Counted from the stretch's first letter, positions 43,599 through 52,311 are shown. The stretch: DNA of 64,000 bases from Methylorubrum extorquens (GCF_024169925.1 NZ_JALJXF010000001.1:4098001-4162000); one strand, 5' to 3'. Numbers and translations: made by a program. Notes: generated by a model not told the origin, from the sequence alone.

Positions 43599-45779
43599 CT
43601 ACTGCGCCAGCCCGACCTGCACGAGGTTGTCGCTGAAGGTCGGCGAGTGGCCCATGCCGCCATAGGTCGAGGCGCTGATGACGTTCACCGCCCCGTCGCG
43701 GTTGAGCGAGTGCCAGTAGCCGAGCGAGGCGATCACCAGCCCCGGCGGCACCTCGTCGGTCACCCGCGCCTGCCCGTGGAAGGCGCCGCGATCGTTGAAC
43801 ACCCGCACCAGCGCGCCTTCGCCGATCTCGCGGCTCTGGGCGTCGCTCGGGTTGATCAGGATCGTCTGCTCGCCCTGCGCGCGGACCTTGTGCGCCTCGT
43901 TGGCGTATTGCGAGTTGAGGAAGCCGTGGCTCTTCGGTGAGACGATGTTGAGGGGATAGCGTTCGGCTTGGGCCGGATTCGTCTCCGGCCGCTCGTTGGC
44001 CGGCACGTAGCCCGGCAGCGGGTCGAGGGCCTCGCCGCCCTGGAACTGCTCGTACATCTGCCGGAAGGGCGGCGCGACGAAATTGCCGCCCGTGACCGCC
44101 GCTTCCGAGTAGAACTCGCACTTGCCGGATGGTGTGGGGAAGTTGCCCTCGGCATGCGGTGTGCGCGTGTCCGGATCGCCGATGTTCAGGCGGTACCAGC
44201 CGTGCTGGCGGAAATGGTCCATGCCGATGCCGCCGAGCTTCGGACTCTCCCAATCGAGATACCATTCCATGAGTTCGGTCTCGCTCATGGAGAACTGCGG
44301 CTCGGTGAAGCCGAAGGTCTTGGCCAGCCGCCGGAACAGCTCGGCATTCGAGACCGTCTCGCCCGGCGGCTCGATCGCCTTCTGGTTCAGCGTGAAGAAG
44401 AAGTGCCCCCAAGAGAACATCATGTCGTCGTGCTCGGCCGCCATGGTGGCCGGGAGCAGGATATCGGCGTAGCGGGCGGTGTCGGTGACGAAGTGCTCGC
44501 TGACGACCGTGAACAGATCCTCGCGGGCGAGCCCGCGCTTGATCTTGGCGGTCTCGGTCGAGTTCGAGACCGGGTTGGCGTTGTAGACCATCAGGGCGTG
44601 GATGCCGGGCTCGATCCCGGCCTCGCCGGTCAGCACCTCGCCGAGCTTGAGCACGTTGAGCACCCGCGTGCCCTCGGGGATCAGGTCCGGCCGGCAGACC
44701 CGACCCCAGTGCACCGGAAACTCCCAGAGCGGCATCTGGTAGACGCCGCCGCCCGGATCCTTCCAAGAACCGGTGAGGGCGGGAAGCGAGAAGATCGCCC
44801 GCAGCGCCTGGGCGCCGCCGGCACTCCGCTCCACCGCCACGCCGGGCCGCAGCGCCGCGTTGCGGGTGGTGGCGTATTCGCGCGCAAGCTGCCGGATGTC
44901 ATCGGCCGAGATGCCGCAGATTTCAGACGCGTATTCCGGCGTGAAGGCCTGCGCCCGTTCCTTCAACGGCTCGAAGCCGACCGTGTGGCGGGCGATGTAG
45001 TCATCGTCGGTCAGGCCCTCTTCGACGATGACGTGGATCATCGCCATGGCGAGCGCGCCATCGGTGCCGGGTTTGGGCATCAGGTGCCAGTCGGCCTGGG
45101 CGGCGGTGCGCGAGCGGTAGGGGTCGATCACGATGACGCGGGCGCCGTGGCGCTGCGCCTCCTTCACCACGTGCCAGTGGTGGATGTTGGTCGAGACCGA
45201 GTTGCAGCCCCAGATCACGATCAGCTTCGATTGCGCGAAGCTCATCGGGTCGGTGCCGTTGGTCGGGCCCACCGTGAGCAGCCACGCTGTGCACGAGCCG
45301 GAGCCGCAGAAGGTCTTCTCCGCCACCGTGGCGCCGAGGCGGTTGAAGAAGGCGTCACCCACGGTGAGCCCCTGCACCACGCCCTCGTTGCCGAGGTAGT
45401 TGTAGGGGAGGATCGCCTCCGCCCCGTGCGTCTCGATGATGCCGGTGAAGCGGCGGTGGATCTCGGCGAGCGCCTCGTCCCAGGTGATCCGCTCGAAGAG
45501 GCCGCTGCCCTTCGGGCCGGCGCGGCGCATCGGGTAGAGGATGCGATCGGGGTTGTAGTGGTGACGGTCGAAGTCCTTGAGCTTGCCGCAGAGCGCGCCG
45601 CGGGTCATCGGGTGGTCGGGGTTGCCGCGCACGTCGATCAGCCGACCGTTCTCGACGGTGTATATCATCGAGCAGGTATCGGGGCAGTCGTGCGGGCAGG
45701 CGCCGAGCCGGGTGACGGCTTCGGAAACGGACTTTGCGGCCGCCTCGGCGTCGATCTCCGAGATGCGCTCTTCGAGCAT
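43599..45779 (-). CDS. cytoplasmic molybdopterin (bis-MGD) oxidoreductase
   Basis: A 726-residue enzyme of the DMSO reductase/BisC family. The N-terminal [4Fe-4S] motif is CPHDCPDTCSMIYTVENG with the fourth Cys in RGALCGKLKD (residues ~28-65). ITWDEALAEI, IVIWGCNSVSTN, IDPYRSRTA and the C-terminal dihydropterin domain (TILINPSDAQSREIGEGALV) are typical. No twin-arginine signal is present, so it acts in the cytosol. The active-site region EKTFCGSGSCTAW lacks the Sec/Cys-His pair of formate dehydrogenase, so the substrate is unknown. ATG at 45779 follows a strong AGGAGG; longer in-frame readings are unlikely. No electron-transfer subunit is adjacent. Confidence 0.85.
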   Translation of the reverse strand: MLEERISEIDAEAAAKSVSEAVTRLGACPHDCPDTCSMIYTVENGRLIDVRGNPDHPMTRGALCGKLKDFDRHHYNPDRILYPMRRAGPKGSGLFERITWDEALAEIHRRFTGIIETHGAEAILPYNYLGNEGVVQGLTVGDAFFNRLGATVAEKTFCGSGSCTAWLLTVGPTNGTDPMSFAQSKLIVIWGCNSVSTNIHHWHVVKEAQRHGARVIVIDPYRSRTAAQADWHLMPKPGTDGALAMAMIHVIVEEGLTDDDYIARHTVGFEPLKERAQAFTPEYASEICGISADDIRQLAREYATTRNAALRPGVAVERSAGGAQALRAIFSLPALTGSWKDPGGGVYQMPLWEFPVHWGRVCRPDLIPEGTRVLNVLKLGEVLTGEAGIEPGIHALMVYNANPVSNSTETAKIKRGLAREDLFTVVSEHFVTDTARYADILLPATMAAEHDDMMFSWGHFFFTLNQKAIEPPGETVSNAELFRRLAKTFGFTEPQFSMSETELMEWYLDWESPKLGGIGMDHFRQHGWYRLNIGDPDTRTPHAEGNFPTPSGKCEFYSEAAVTGGNFVAPPFRQMYEQFQGGEALDPLPGYVPANERPETNPAQAERYPLNIVSPKSHGFLNSQYANEAHKVRAQGEQTILINPSDAQSREIGEGALVRVFNDRGAFHGQARVTDEVPPGLVIASLGYWHSLNRDGAVNVISASTYGGMGHSPTFSDNLVQVGLAQ

Positions 45780-45944
45780 CGTGTTCCTCCTCATGAGGCC
45801 GGATCTTGGCGTCCGGCTCTTGCAAGCATCGAGCCTAGCGCGCGGGGCTCCAGAAAAATAGTGCAATTCTAAGAACGCTACTAAGGTACGGCTCCCTCGC
45901 GAAGCGCTGCGCCGGCACAATGATGCTCGCCGACAGGGCAGGCG

Positions 45945-46916
45945 GTGCGGGGTAAGCGGGCAGCCATCCCCTTCCCGGGCCGGCGCCCTAAATCAGCCGC
46001 CGTGTCTCGTTTCGCCCTCGTCTTCCTGCCGGCCGCCCTCGCGGTGCTCGCCGGTCCCGCGCGCGCGGCCCCCTCACCCGAGAGCGAGACGGTGGAGCAG
46101 GCGCTCTGCCGGCTGATCGAGGACTCGGCCAGGGCGCGAAAGCTGCCGGTGCCGTTCCTCACCCGCCTGATCTGGCGCGAGAGCGCGTTTCGCGTCGGCG
46201 TGGTGAGCCCGGCGGGCGCACAGGGCATCGCGCAGTTCATGCCGGGTACGGCGCGGGAGCGCGGGCTCAGCGATCCGTTCGATCCCGAACAGGCGATCCC
46301 GCACGCGGCGCATTTCCTGGCCGACCTCAAGCGGCAGTTCGGCAATCTCGGGCTCGCGGCGGCAGCCTATAACGGCGGACCGGGGCGCGTCTCGGCCTGG
46401 CTCGCCGGCAGCGGCGGCCTGCCCGCCGAGACGCGGGCCTACGTCATCGGCATCACCGGCCGCCCGGCGGAGGATTGGCGGCCGAGCGCGAGCGTGGAAA
46501 TGCCGGAAGGGGCCGATCCGGCAGCGAAGAAGGTTGAAGGGAAGCCGGAGGACAAGCCCCCCCCGCCGGAGGCCGAGACGCAGAGCTGCCTTCAGGTCAC
46601 CGCGGCGCTCCGCGTCCCGTCGCGCGGAGACCGCTTCGCCTTGGCGATCGAGGGCGGCCCGGCCGCGCCCTGGGGCGTGCAGCTTGCCGGCAACTTCTCG
46701 AAGTCGCTGGCGCTGGCGAGCTTCCAGCGGGCGCGCACGCGCTACACCAGCGTGATCGGTGAGGTGCGGCCGATGATCGTCGGCACCCGCCTGCGCTTTC
46801 GCGGCACGCGCACCTTCTACCGGGTGCGCATCCCGGCCGAGAGCCGGAACGCGGCCGACGGGCTCTGCCAGAAGATCCGCGGGGTCGGCGGCGCCTGCCT
46901 CGTCCTGAGGACATAA
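45945..46916 (+). CDS. lytic transglycosylase (SLT) with C-terminal SPOR-like domain
   Basis: An exported peptidoglycan lyase of up to 323 residues. A hydrophobic signal (FALVFLPAALAVLAGPARAA) is followed by the SLT domain with catalytic Glu in LIWRESAFR and the motifs GVVSPAGAQGIAQFMPGTA and AAAYNGGPGRVSAWL. After a Pro/Glu/Lys linker the last ~95 residues (WGVQLAGNFSKSLALASFQRA, ending GLCQKIRGVGGACLV) form a SPOR-like fold that binds denuded glycans, often at division sites. Start is GTG at 45945 or GTG at 46002; the latter gives a more normal signal length. It is divergent from the molybdenum enzyme. Confidence 0.87.
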   Translation: MRGKRAAIPFPGRRPKSAAVSRFALVFLPAALAVLAGPARAAPSPESETVEQALCRLIEDSARARKLPVPFLTRLIWRESAFRVGVVSPAGAQGIAQFMPGTARERGLSDPFDPEQAIPHAAHFLADLKRQFGNLGLAAAAYNGGPGRVSAWLAGSGGLPAETRAYVIGITGRPAEDWRPSASVEMPEGADPAAKKVEGKPEDKPPPPEAETQSCLQVTAALRVPSRGDRFALAIEGGPAAPWGVQLAGNFSKSLALASFQRARTRYTSVIGEVRPMIVGTRLRFRGTRTFYRVRIPAESRNAADGLCQKIRGVGGACLVLRT

Positions 46917-46979
46917 CTCCCAACGTCGCCACCCCGCGGCCATGAATCCGCCGCGACCGCCGCGTCAATCACGGGTTAC

Positions 46980-47885
46980 ATGATTAAGGCATTCGTCTCC
47001 CTCGTCTCGCTGGTTTGCCTCGGGCTCACCGCCCTGGGCTTAAGCGGTTGCTCGCCGCTGGCGCTGTTCGATGCGCTCGGGCCGCGCGACAAGGGCGGGC
47101 GCCTCGCGATCCGCGACGCGGCCTACGGCACCGACCCGCGCCAGCGCCTCGACGTGTTCGTGCCGACCGACCCCGTGACGCGGGCGCCGGTGCTGGTGTT
47201 CTTCTACGGCGGCTCGTGGAACAGCGGCAGCAAGGACGATTACGCCTTCGCCGCGCAGGCCCTGGCCGCGCAGGGCTTCGTGACCGTGCTGCCGGATTAC
47301 CGGCTCTACCCGCAGGTGCGCTTTCCCGACTTCCTGAAGGACGGGGCAGCGGCCATCGCCTGGGTGCGCGACAACATCGCCGCGCAGGGCGGCGACCCGA
47401 GCCGGATCGTGCTCGCGGGCCATTCGGCGGGCGCCTACAACGCGGCGATGCTCGGGCTCGACCCGGAATATCTGCGCCAGGCCGGGGTCGATCCGCGGGT
47501 CATCCGGGCAGTGGCCGGCCTGTCGGGCCCCTACGACTTCCTGCCCTTCGACCAGAAGACCTCGATCGACGTGTTCGGGCAGGCGCCCGACCCGGAGGCG
47601 ACGCAGCCGGTGTCCTTTGCCGGCGCCCACTCGCCGCCGACCTTCCTCGCCACCGGCGACAAGGACACTGTCGTGCGGCCCCGCAACACCGCGAGCCTCG
47701 CCGAGCGCCTGCGCACCGCCCGCGTGCCGGTGCAGGAACGGGTCTACGAGGGCCTCGACCATGCCGACACGCTGCTGTCGCTCTCCGTCAGCTTCCGCCG
47801 CAAGGCGCCGGTGCTCGCCGAGATGAGCGCCTTCCTGCACCAGCACGCGAGCGCACGCCGGCTCACCACGCTGACGATGCACTGA
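46980..47885 (+). CDS. lipoprotein alpha/beta hydrolase (carboxylesterase type)
   Basis: A 301-residue serine hydrolase. The first 24 residues form a lipoprotein signal ending in the lipobox LSGC, so the enzyme should be anchored in the envelope. HGG-type oxyanion region appears as FFYGGSWNSGS, then the nucleophile elbow VLAGHSAGAYNAAM, the acid in ATGDKDTVVRP and the catalytic His in YEGLDHADTL. These match the HSL-like/BD-FAE esterases. Substrate is unknown; short acyl esters are likely. ATG at 46980 is 63 bases after the transglycosylase stop, possibly the same transcript. Confidence 0.85.
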   Translation: MIKAFVSLVSLVCLGLTALGLSGCSPLALFDALGPRDKGGRLAIRDAAYGTDPRQRLDVFVPTDPVTRAPVLVFFYGGSWNSGSKDDYAFAAQALAAQGFVTVLPDYRLYPQVRFPDFLKDGAAAIAWVRDNIAAQGGDPSRIVLAGHSAGAYNAAMLGLDPEYLRQAGVDPRVIRAVAGLSGPYDFLPFDQKTSIDVFGQAPDPEATQPVSFAGAHSPPTFLATGDKDTVVRPRNTASLAERLRTARVPVQERVYEGLDHADTLLSLSVSFRRKAPVLAEMSAFLHQHASARRLTTLTMH

Positions 47886-47919
47886 CAGCCCGGTCCGCGA
47901 TCGGCGGGCATCGCCGCCT

Positions 47920-48339
47920 TCAGCCCTCCAAAGCCTCCGGGATCGGCCGCGGCCGGCGGTCCGGCCCGATGGCGACGAAGGTGAAGAGGCCCTCCGTCAC
48001 TTTCATGGTGGTCTCGCCCTCCCGCTCCCGGCGCCAGACCTCGACCTGGATGCGCATCGAGGTGCGGCCGGTCTTCACGATCCAGGCATAAAAGCTCACC
48101 TCATCGCCGACGAAGACCGGGCGGTGGAACGTCATCGCCTCCGCCGAGATCGTGGCGCAGCGCCCCCGCGCCCGGCGGGCGGCGACATTGCCGGCGGCCA
48201 TGTCCATCTGCGCCATCAGCCAGCCGCCGAAGATGTCGCCAGCCGGGTTCGTGTCGGTGGGCATCGCCACGGTGCGGATCACCGCCGGCCCGCGGTCGGT
48301 GGGCTGCACGGCTTCGGCGGAAAGGAGTTCGCTCGTCAT
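47920..48339 (-). CDS. acyl-CoA thioesterase, YciA-like hotdog fold
   Basis: A 139-residue cytosolic thioesterase. The family motif is DTNPAGDIFGGWLMAQMDMAAG with the catalytic Asp, followed by EAMTFHRPVFVGDEVSFYA and RTSMRIQVEVWRR, as in YciA and related BFIT-type enzymes that hydrolyse a range of acyl-CoAs. The ATG at 48339 gives MTSELLSAEAVQP; the longer frame to 48483 lacks family similarity. Convergent with the esterase gene, with only 34 bases between stops. Confidence 0.9.
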   Translation of the reverse strand: MTSELLSAEAVQPTDRGPAVIRTVAMPTDTNPAGDIFGGWLMAQMDMAAGNVAARRARGRCATISAEAMTFHRPVFVGDEVSFYAWIVKTGRTSMRIQVEVWRREREGETTMKVTEGLFTFVAIGPDRRPRPIPEALEG

Positions 48340-48498
48340 CGGAAGGCTTTGCGGATCTTGGAATAATCCCAAGCCTAGCAGGTGCCGTGCCGGCGCGGCC
48401 ACCGCGCTCGGTGACGGTGCTCGGGACTTGTCTCGCACCGGCTCATGCGCCCCGCCGCGGGCGTCCCGGCCCCGATCGATCAAATGCGATGGATCGCG

Positions 48499-48514
48499 TT
48501 AACCGATTTTTAAC
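48499..48514. promoter_or_regulatory. perfect CtrA-type box 1 (TTAA-N7-TTAAC)
   Basis: TTAACCGATTTTTAAC matches the full CtrA recognition pattern TTAA, seven bases, TTAAC. CtrA is the alphaproteobacterial cell-cycle response regulator. The box ends 70 bases before the ATG of the transglutaminase-like protease gene. The match is seen; binding is inferred. Confidence 0.65.
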
Positions 48515-48552
48515 TCGCCGATTGCGGGAACCGGACGGCCGTGAGAGCTTCA

Positions 48553-48568
48553 TTAACAGAAGCTTAAC
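48553..48568. promoter_or_regulatory. perfect CtrA-type box 2 (TTAA-N7-TTAAC)
   Basis: TTAACAGAAGCTTAAC is a second exact match, in the same orientation, starting 54 bases after box 1. It ends 16 bases before the ATG, closer than a usual activating site, so it could repress or fine-tune, or the transcript may begin near the start codon. Confidence 0.65.
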
Positions 48569-48583
48569 TGCTCGGTCAGGGCC

Positions 48584-49252
48584 ATGCGTATCGCGTTCTC
48601 CAAGCTCTGTGTCGTCCGGCCCGCGCTCACGAGCCGCCTGCTGGCGGGCCTCGCCCTGGCCGGGGCCCTTCTCATCGCGCCGGCCCCGCGCGCCGAGGCG
48701 CAGCCGACCGCCGCGCTGCCCGCGGTGAGCCTGTCGGCGGTCACCACCGGCCCTGCCCGGCCGATCGCCGCCTGGGCCGAGTTCTGCGAGCGCTATCCGG
48801 GCGAATGCGCGGTCGATCGCACCGAGGCCGCCAGCATCACCCTGACCCCGGCGCTGTGGCAGACGATCAACGCGGTGAACCGCCGGATCAACCGGTCGGT
48901 GGAGGCGGTCACCGATCAGGAGCACTGGCGCGCCGCCGACCGCTGGGACCTCGCCGAGGACGGCCGGGGCGACTGCGAGGACTTCCAACTCCTCAAGCGT
49001 CGCCTGCTGGTCGAGGCCGGCCTGCCGCGCCGGGCGATGCGGATGACGGTGGTCATCGACGAGAAGGGCGAGGGCCACGCGGTCCTCACGGTCATCACCA
49101 ACCGCGGCGACCTGATCCTCGACAACAAGACCAACGCGGTGCTGCCCTGGACCCAGACCGGCTACACCTTCGTCAAGCGCGAGAGCCAGGAGGCCGTGGG
49201 CTGGATGGCGCTCGGCCGCGACGCCTCGCCGCTCACGGCGGCCAACCGCTGA
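48584..49252 (+). CDS. exported transglutaminase-like cysteine peptidase (BTLCP, LapG family)
   Basis: A 222-residue protein. Residues 1-39 are a signal peptide (LLAGLALAGALLIAPAPRAEA). The mature domain has the catalytic triad of the bacterial transglutaminase-like cysteine proteinases: Cys131 in RGDCEDFQLLKRRLL, His165 in EGHAVLTV and Asp180 in LILDNKTNAVLPW, plus WAEFCERYPGEC and YTFVKRESQ. LapG, the best-studied member, is a periplasmic protease that trims surface adhesins under c-di-GMP control; no LapD or LapA homologue is adjacent. Two perfect CtrA-type boxes precede it, suggesting cell-cycle-timed expression. Confidence 0.88.
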   Translation: MRIAFSKLCVVRPALTSRLLAGLALAGALLIAPAPRAEAQPTAALPAVSLSAVTTGPARPIAAWAEFCERYPGECAVDRTEAASITLTPALWQTINAVNRRINRSVEAVTDQEHWRAADRWDLAEDGRGDCEDFQLLKRRLLVEAGLPRRAMRMTVVIDEKGEGHAVLTVITNRGDLILDNKTNAVLPWTQTGYTFVKRESQEAVGWMALGRDASPLTAANR

Positions 49253-49417
49253 GGGAAACGTTTCCCGGTCCCAAATCGGGACCGGACCCGGACCCGGCGC
49301 GTTAGCAGGTTTTAACGGTTCGGCCGCCAAGGTTGATGAGAGGTTTCCGCGAAGGCTTTCCGCCCCGGAAAACCCCGTCACCGCCTCAGGTTCGCCGTCC
49401 CAGGGTCCGCTCGTCCC

Positions 49418-49735
49418 ATGCGTCGCGTCCTCCTCGCCAGCATTCTCGCCCTCTTCGCCGCCCTCCCCGCGCGGGCGGAAACCGCGGAGGGCGCGCGCCA
49501 CGCGGCGTGGCAGGCCTGTCTCGACGAAGCGTTCGCGGAGCAGATCCGCACCACCAGCCGCAGCTTCGCCGCCACCAAGGCGGTCTCGACCTGCCGGGAT
49601 CGGGAAGAGGCCTATCTCGGCGTGCTGGCCGGATCGCCGCTCCTCGACGGCGAGGACGTCACCCGCATCCGCCCCGCCCTCGTCGCCCGCGCGCGCGACC
49701 GGCTGATAGGCGAGCGGCGCTTCAGCGCGCTTTGA
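49418..49735 (+). CDS. small exported protein, unknown function
   Basis: A 105-residue protein with signal peptide MRRVLLASILALFAALPARA and a mature helical part of ~85 residues containing two Cys (AWQACLDEAF and AVSTCRDREEAY), which may form one disulfide. The pattern recalls small periplasmic helical proteins of Rhizobiales, but no family is recognised. A near-CtrA sequence, TTAG-N6-TTAAC, lies at 49302-49316, 102 bases upstream. Convergent with the hybrid kinase gene. Confidence 0.7.
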   Translation: MRRVLLASILALFAALPARAETAEGARHAAWQACLDEAFAEQIRTTSRSFAATKAVSTCRDREEAYLGVLAGSPLLDGEDVTRIRPALVARARDRLIGERRFSAL

Positions 49736-49757
49736 TCCCGCCCATCCTCACCGCGCC

Positions 49758-51122
49758 TCACGCCAGCATGTAGGCGAGCAGCGAGCGCAACTGCGCCGGC
49801 TTGATCGGCTTGTGGACGAGTTCGGCCCCCGTGGCCTGGGCGCGGGCGGCGATGTCGGCCCCGTGATCGGCGGTGGTAAGGATCACCGGCGTCACCCAGC
49901 CCCGGTTGCGCCGCAGGTAATCCACCACATCGAGGCCGCAGGCGCCGTTGTCGAGGTGGTAGTCGATCACCATCACGTCCGGCCGCGCCAGACCGGCACC
50001 GAGGGCGGCCACGACGCCGGCCAGATCGCGAAACACCTGCACCTCGGCATCCCAGTTGCGCAGGAGCCGTTGCAGCGCCTCCGCCGTCGAGGCGTCGTTC
50101 TCGATCGCCAGCACCCGTGCGCCTGTCAGCGCCGTGGCGAGCGGCGCGAGGGTCACCCGCGCGTCCGGACGCTGGGTGGCCAGCGGCAGGGTGAGGCTCA
50201 GCCGCGTGCCGTGGCCGCTGCGGGAATGCAGTTCGATGGCGTGATCCAGCGTCGAGGCCATGCGCTGCACGATCGACAGGCCGAGCCCGAGACCGATCCC
50301 GCCATCGTCGCACTCGCGCGCGCCACGAAAGAACTCCTCGAAGACCAGCGCCCGCTCGGTCTCGGGAATGCCGCAGCCGGTATCGACCACGTCGATCCGG
50401 CAGAGCCTGTCCCGTCGGCGCGCGGCGATCAGCACGCCGCCGCTCTCGGTGTAGCGGATCGCGTTGGAGACGAGGTTCTGGAGGATGCGCTGGAGCAGGA
50501 TCCCGTCCGTCTCCACCACAAGGTCGGCGCAGCGGGTGACGAGGCGCAGCTCCTTGCGCTCGGCAAACGGCCGGAAGCTGGCCTCGATCCCGGCCACGAG
50601 GTCGGCGAGGCGCACCGGCTTGACCACGGGGCGCACGATGCCGGCATCGAGCTTCGAGATGTCGATGAGCGCCTTGATCAGATCCTCGATCGTCTCCAGG
50701 CCGCGCTCGACCTGCCGGGCGATGCCCTGCGCTTCCGGCCCCGGCGCGAGGTCGGTCAGCGCCGAGAGCGAGAGGCGGGCGGCGTTGAGGGGCTGGAGCA
50801 GATCGTGGCTCGCGGCGGCCAGGAAGCGCGTCTTCGAGCGGTTGGCGGTCTCGGCCTCTTCCTTGGCCGCCTGCATCGCCGCGTTCGAGCGCTCCAGGCT
50901 GTTCATCAGCGCGGTCAGTTCTTCCGTTCGGGCGCGGACGCGGCCCTCCAGCATGATCGCGGTCTGGAACAGCGAGTAGGCACCGCCCTGCTGGTCCATG
51001 GTGCGTTCGACATGGGCCATCAGCGCCGCGTTGATGCGCTCGAGCTTGGCCACGCGATGCGTCAGGGACTCGATGGTCTGCGCTTCGGGGACCGGTTCCA
51101 TCCAGAGGGTCGGGCGGTTCAT
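49758..51122 (-). CDS. soluble hybrid histidine kinase/response regulator (NahK-like)
   Basis: A 454-residue cytosolic kinase without membrane segments. An N-terminal coiled coil (to ~residue 95) leads to the HisKA box RFLAAASHDLLQPLNAARL with phospho-His106, the HATPase domain (NLVSNAIRYTESGGVL, VVDTGCGIPE, GLGLGLSIVQRM) and a C-terminal receiver with the phospho-acceptor Asp in VMVIDYHLDNGA (~residue 387) and Lys in ELVHKPIKP. The ASHDLLQPLNAARL H-box is characteristic of the NahK group. It begins ten bases after the FIST gene, a genetic pairing known for NosP-NahK nitric-oxide signalling. Ligand is not proven here. Confidence 0.87.
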   Translation of the reverse strand: MNRPTLWMEPVPEAQTIESLTHRVAKLERINAALMAHVERTMDQQGGAYSLFQTAIMLEGRVRARTEELTALMNSLERSNAAMQAAKEEAETANRSKTRFLAAASHDLLQPLNAARLSLSALTDLAPGPEAQGIARQVERGLETIEDLIKALIDISKLDAGIVRPVVKPVRLADLVAGIEASFRPFAERKELRLVTRCADLVVETDGILLQRILQNLVSNAIRYTESGGVLIAARRRDRLCRIDVVDTGCGIPETERALVFEEFFRGARECDDGGIGLGLGLSIVQRMASTLDHAIELHSRSGHGTRLSLTLPLATQRPDARVTLAPLATALTGARVLAIENDASTAEALQRLLRNWDAEVQVFRDLAGVVAALGAGLARPDVMVIDYHLDNGACGLDVVDYLRRNRGWVTPVILTTADHGADIAARAQATGAELVHKPIKPAQLRSLLAYMLA

Positions 51123-51132
51123 CGGGCCGTCT

Positions 51133-52311
51133 TCATGTCGCGGGCTTCGGTTCGGCCCGGCCGATGGCGATGCCCGTGAACGTCTGGTTCAGGTGCATCG
51201 AGCGGTACTGCTCACCATAGGTCTCGAAGCCGACCACGCCGTAGCGCCGGTAGAGGTCGGCGATCCGGTGGCGCACCTGCCGGCTCTCGGCGTCGAGCCG
51301 GCGAAACACGCAGTCGAAGCCGATCACGAGATCGAGCCCGCCGAGCGACGCGTCGAGGCTTTCGAGTTCGGCCTGCGTCGCCTCGACGATGTCGCGGGGC
51401 TGCGCCAGCGTCAGAACCACGCCCTCGCCGATGGCGCAGAAAAAGGTCATCGAGCCGTCCGGCTCCACCCGGCTAATCGAGCGGCAGTAATACTCCCCGC
51501 CGATCTTCACCGCGAGCGGGTAGGCGGCAAAGCTCATGGTCGAGAGGTTTTCCGGGTCGAGCCCCACCGCCATGGCATATTCGCGCGCCGCGGGCTCGGC
51601 GTTGAGTTCGGTGACGCGCCGCTCGTCCTCGCGGGCGGCGGTGACCACGAACTTGCGGTTCGTCGGCTCGAAATTGTCGCTCTTGAAGATGCGGATCGGG
51701 AAATCGGTCTCGACCAGCAGGATCACCGCCGCGTCGCGGCAGAGCCGGCCCTCGTGGATCAGCACCGTGCTGCGGAAGGCGAGGTCGTCGCCGGCCGAGC
51801 CGCCGATCAGCGGGATGCCGTCGAGCGCCCAGGCCACCGCCGAGACCACCGTCTCCTCCGCGTTGGCGAGGGAATCGATCAGCGAGAGGGCGAAGCGGTG
51901 GCCGCTGCCGCCGTCCAACCGCCCCCCGTCGAGGGTCCGGCGCAAGGCCCGCACGGTCGAGGCCGCCCCCTCCACGTCGAGCCGGGCGATGTCGGTGAGC
52001 AGGCCCGAGACGATGCGGAAGCCCTGGCGGGGAAAGGCGATGGCGACGAGGCCGCGGTCGATCGAGCCCGCCGGGCTGATCCCGCCGGAGGTGGAGCAAC
52101 CCGTGAGCCCGACGCCGGGAAACTGCGCCGCGAGCGCGGCCGTCAGGGCTTCCGCCTCGTAGGCCGGCGAGAAGAAGACGATCAGATGGCCGACAGCCGC
52201 CCGGTCGAGGGCCTCCGCGACGGCCGCGACCGCGTCCAGTGCCTCGCCCGCATCCGTCCAGGCCGTCTGGATTCCGCACAGATGCCTGCGCATCTGCGTG
52301 CCGTGTGCCAC
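51133..52311 (-). CDS. FIST-domain sensor protein (NosP-like)
   Basis: A 392-residue cytosolic protein with a FIST_N domain (~residues 20-215: HLIVFFSPAYEAEALTAALA, GLTGCSTSGGISPAG, LIGGSAGDDLAF) and a FIST_C domain (~225-375: EYAMAVGLDPENLSTMSFAAYPLAV, FFCAIGEGVVLTLAQ, IGFDCVFRRL, GFETYGEQYRSMHLNQTFTG). FIST proteins sense small ligands; NosP members bind haem and nitric oxide and control a neighbouring NahK kinase. GTG at 52311 follows GGGAGCGAGG; ATG at 52293 is an alternative. Operon with the downstream hybrid kinase. Confidence 0.85.
   Translation of the reverse strand: MAHGTQMRRHLCGIQTAWTDAGEALDAVAAVAEALDRAAVGHLIVFFSPAYEAEALTAALAAQFPGVGLTGCSTSGGISPAGSIDRGLVAIAFPRQGFRIVSGLLTDIARLDVEGAASTVRALRRTLDGGRLDGGSGHRFALSLIDSLANAEETVVSAVAWALDGIPLIGGSAGDDLAFRSTVLIHEGRLCRDAAVILLVETDFPIRIFKSDNFEPTNRKFVVTAAREDERRVTELNAEPAAREYAMAVGLDPENLSTMSFAAYPLAVKIGGEYYCRSISRVEPDGSMTFFCAIGEGVVLTLAQPRDIVEATQAELESLDASLGGLDLVIGFDCVFRRLDAESRQVRHRIADLYRRYGVVGFETYGEQYRSMHLNQTFTGIAIGRAEPKPAT

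Noticed and set aside
49302..49316. Third CtrA box before the small exported protein gene
   Set aside because: TTAG-N6-TTAAC has one wrong base and a spacer of six instead of seven; noted only as a near match.
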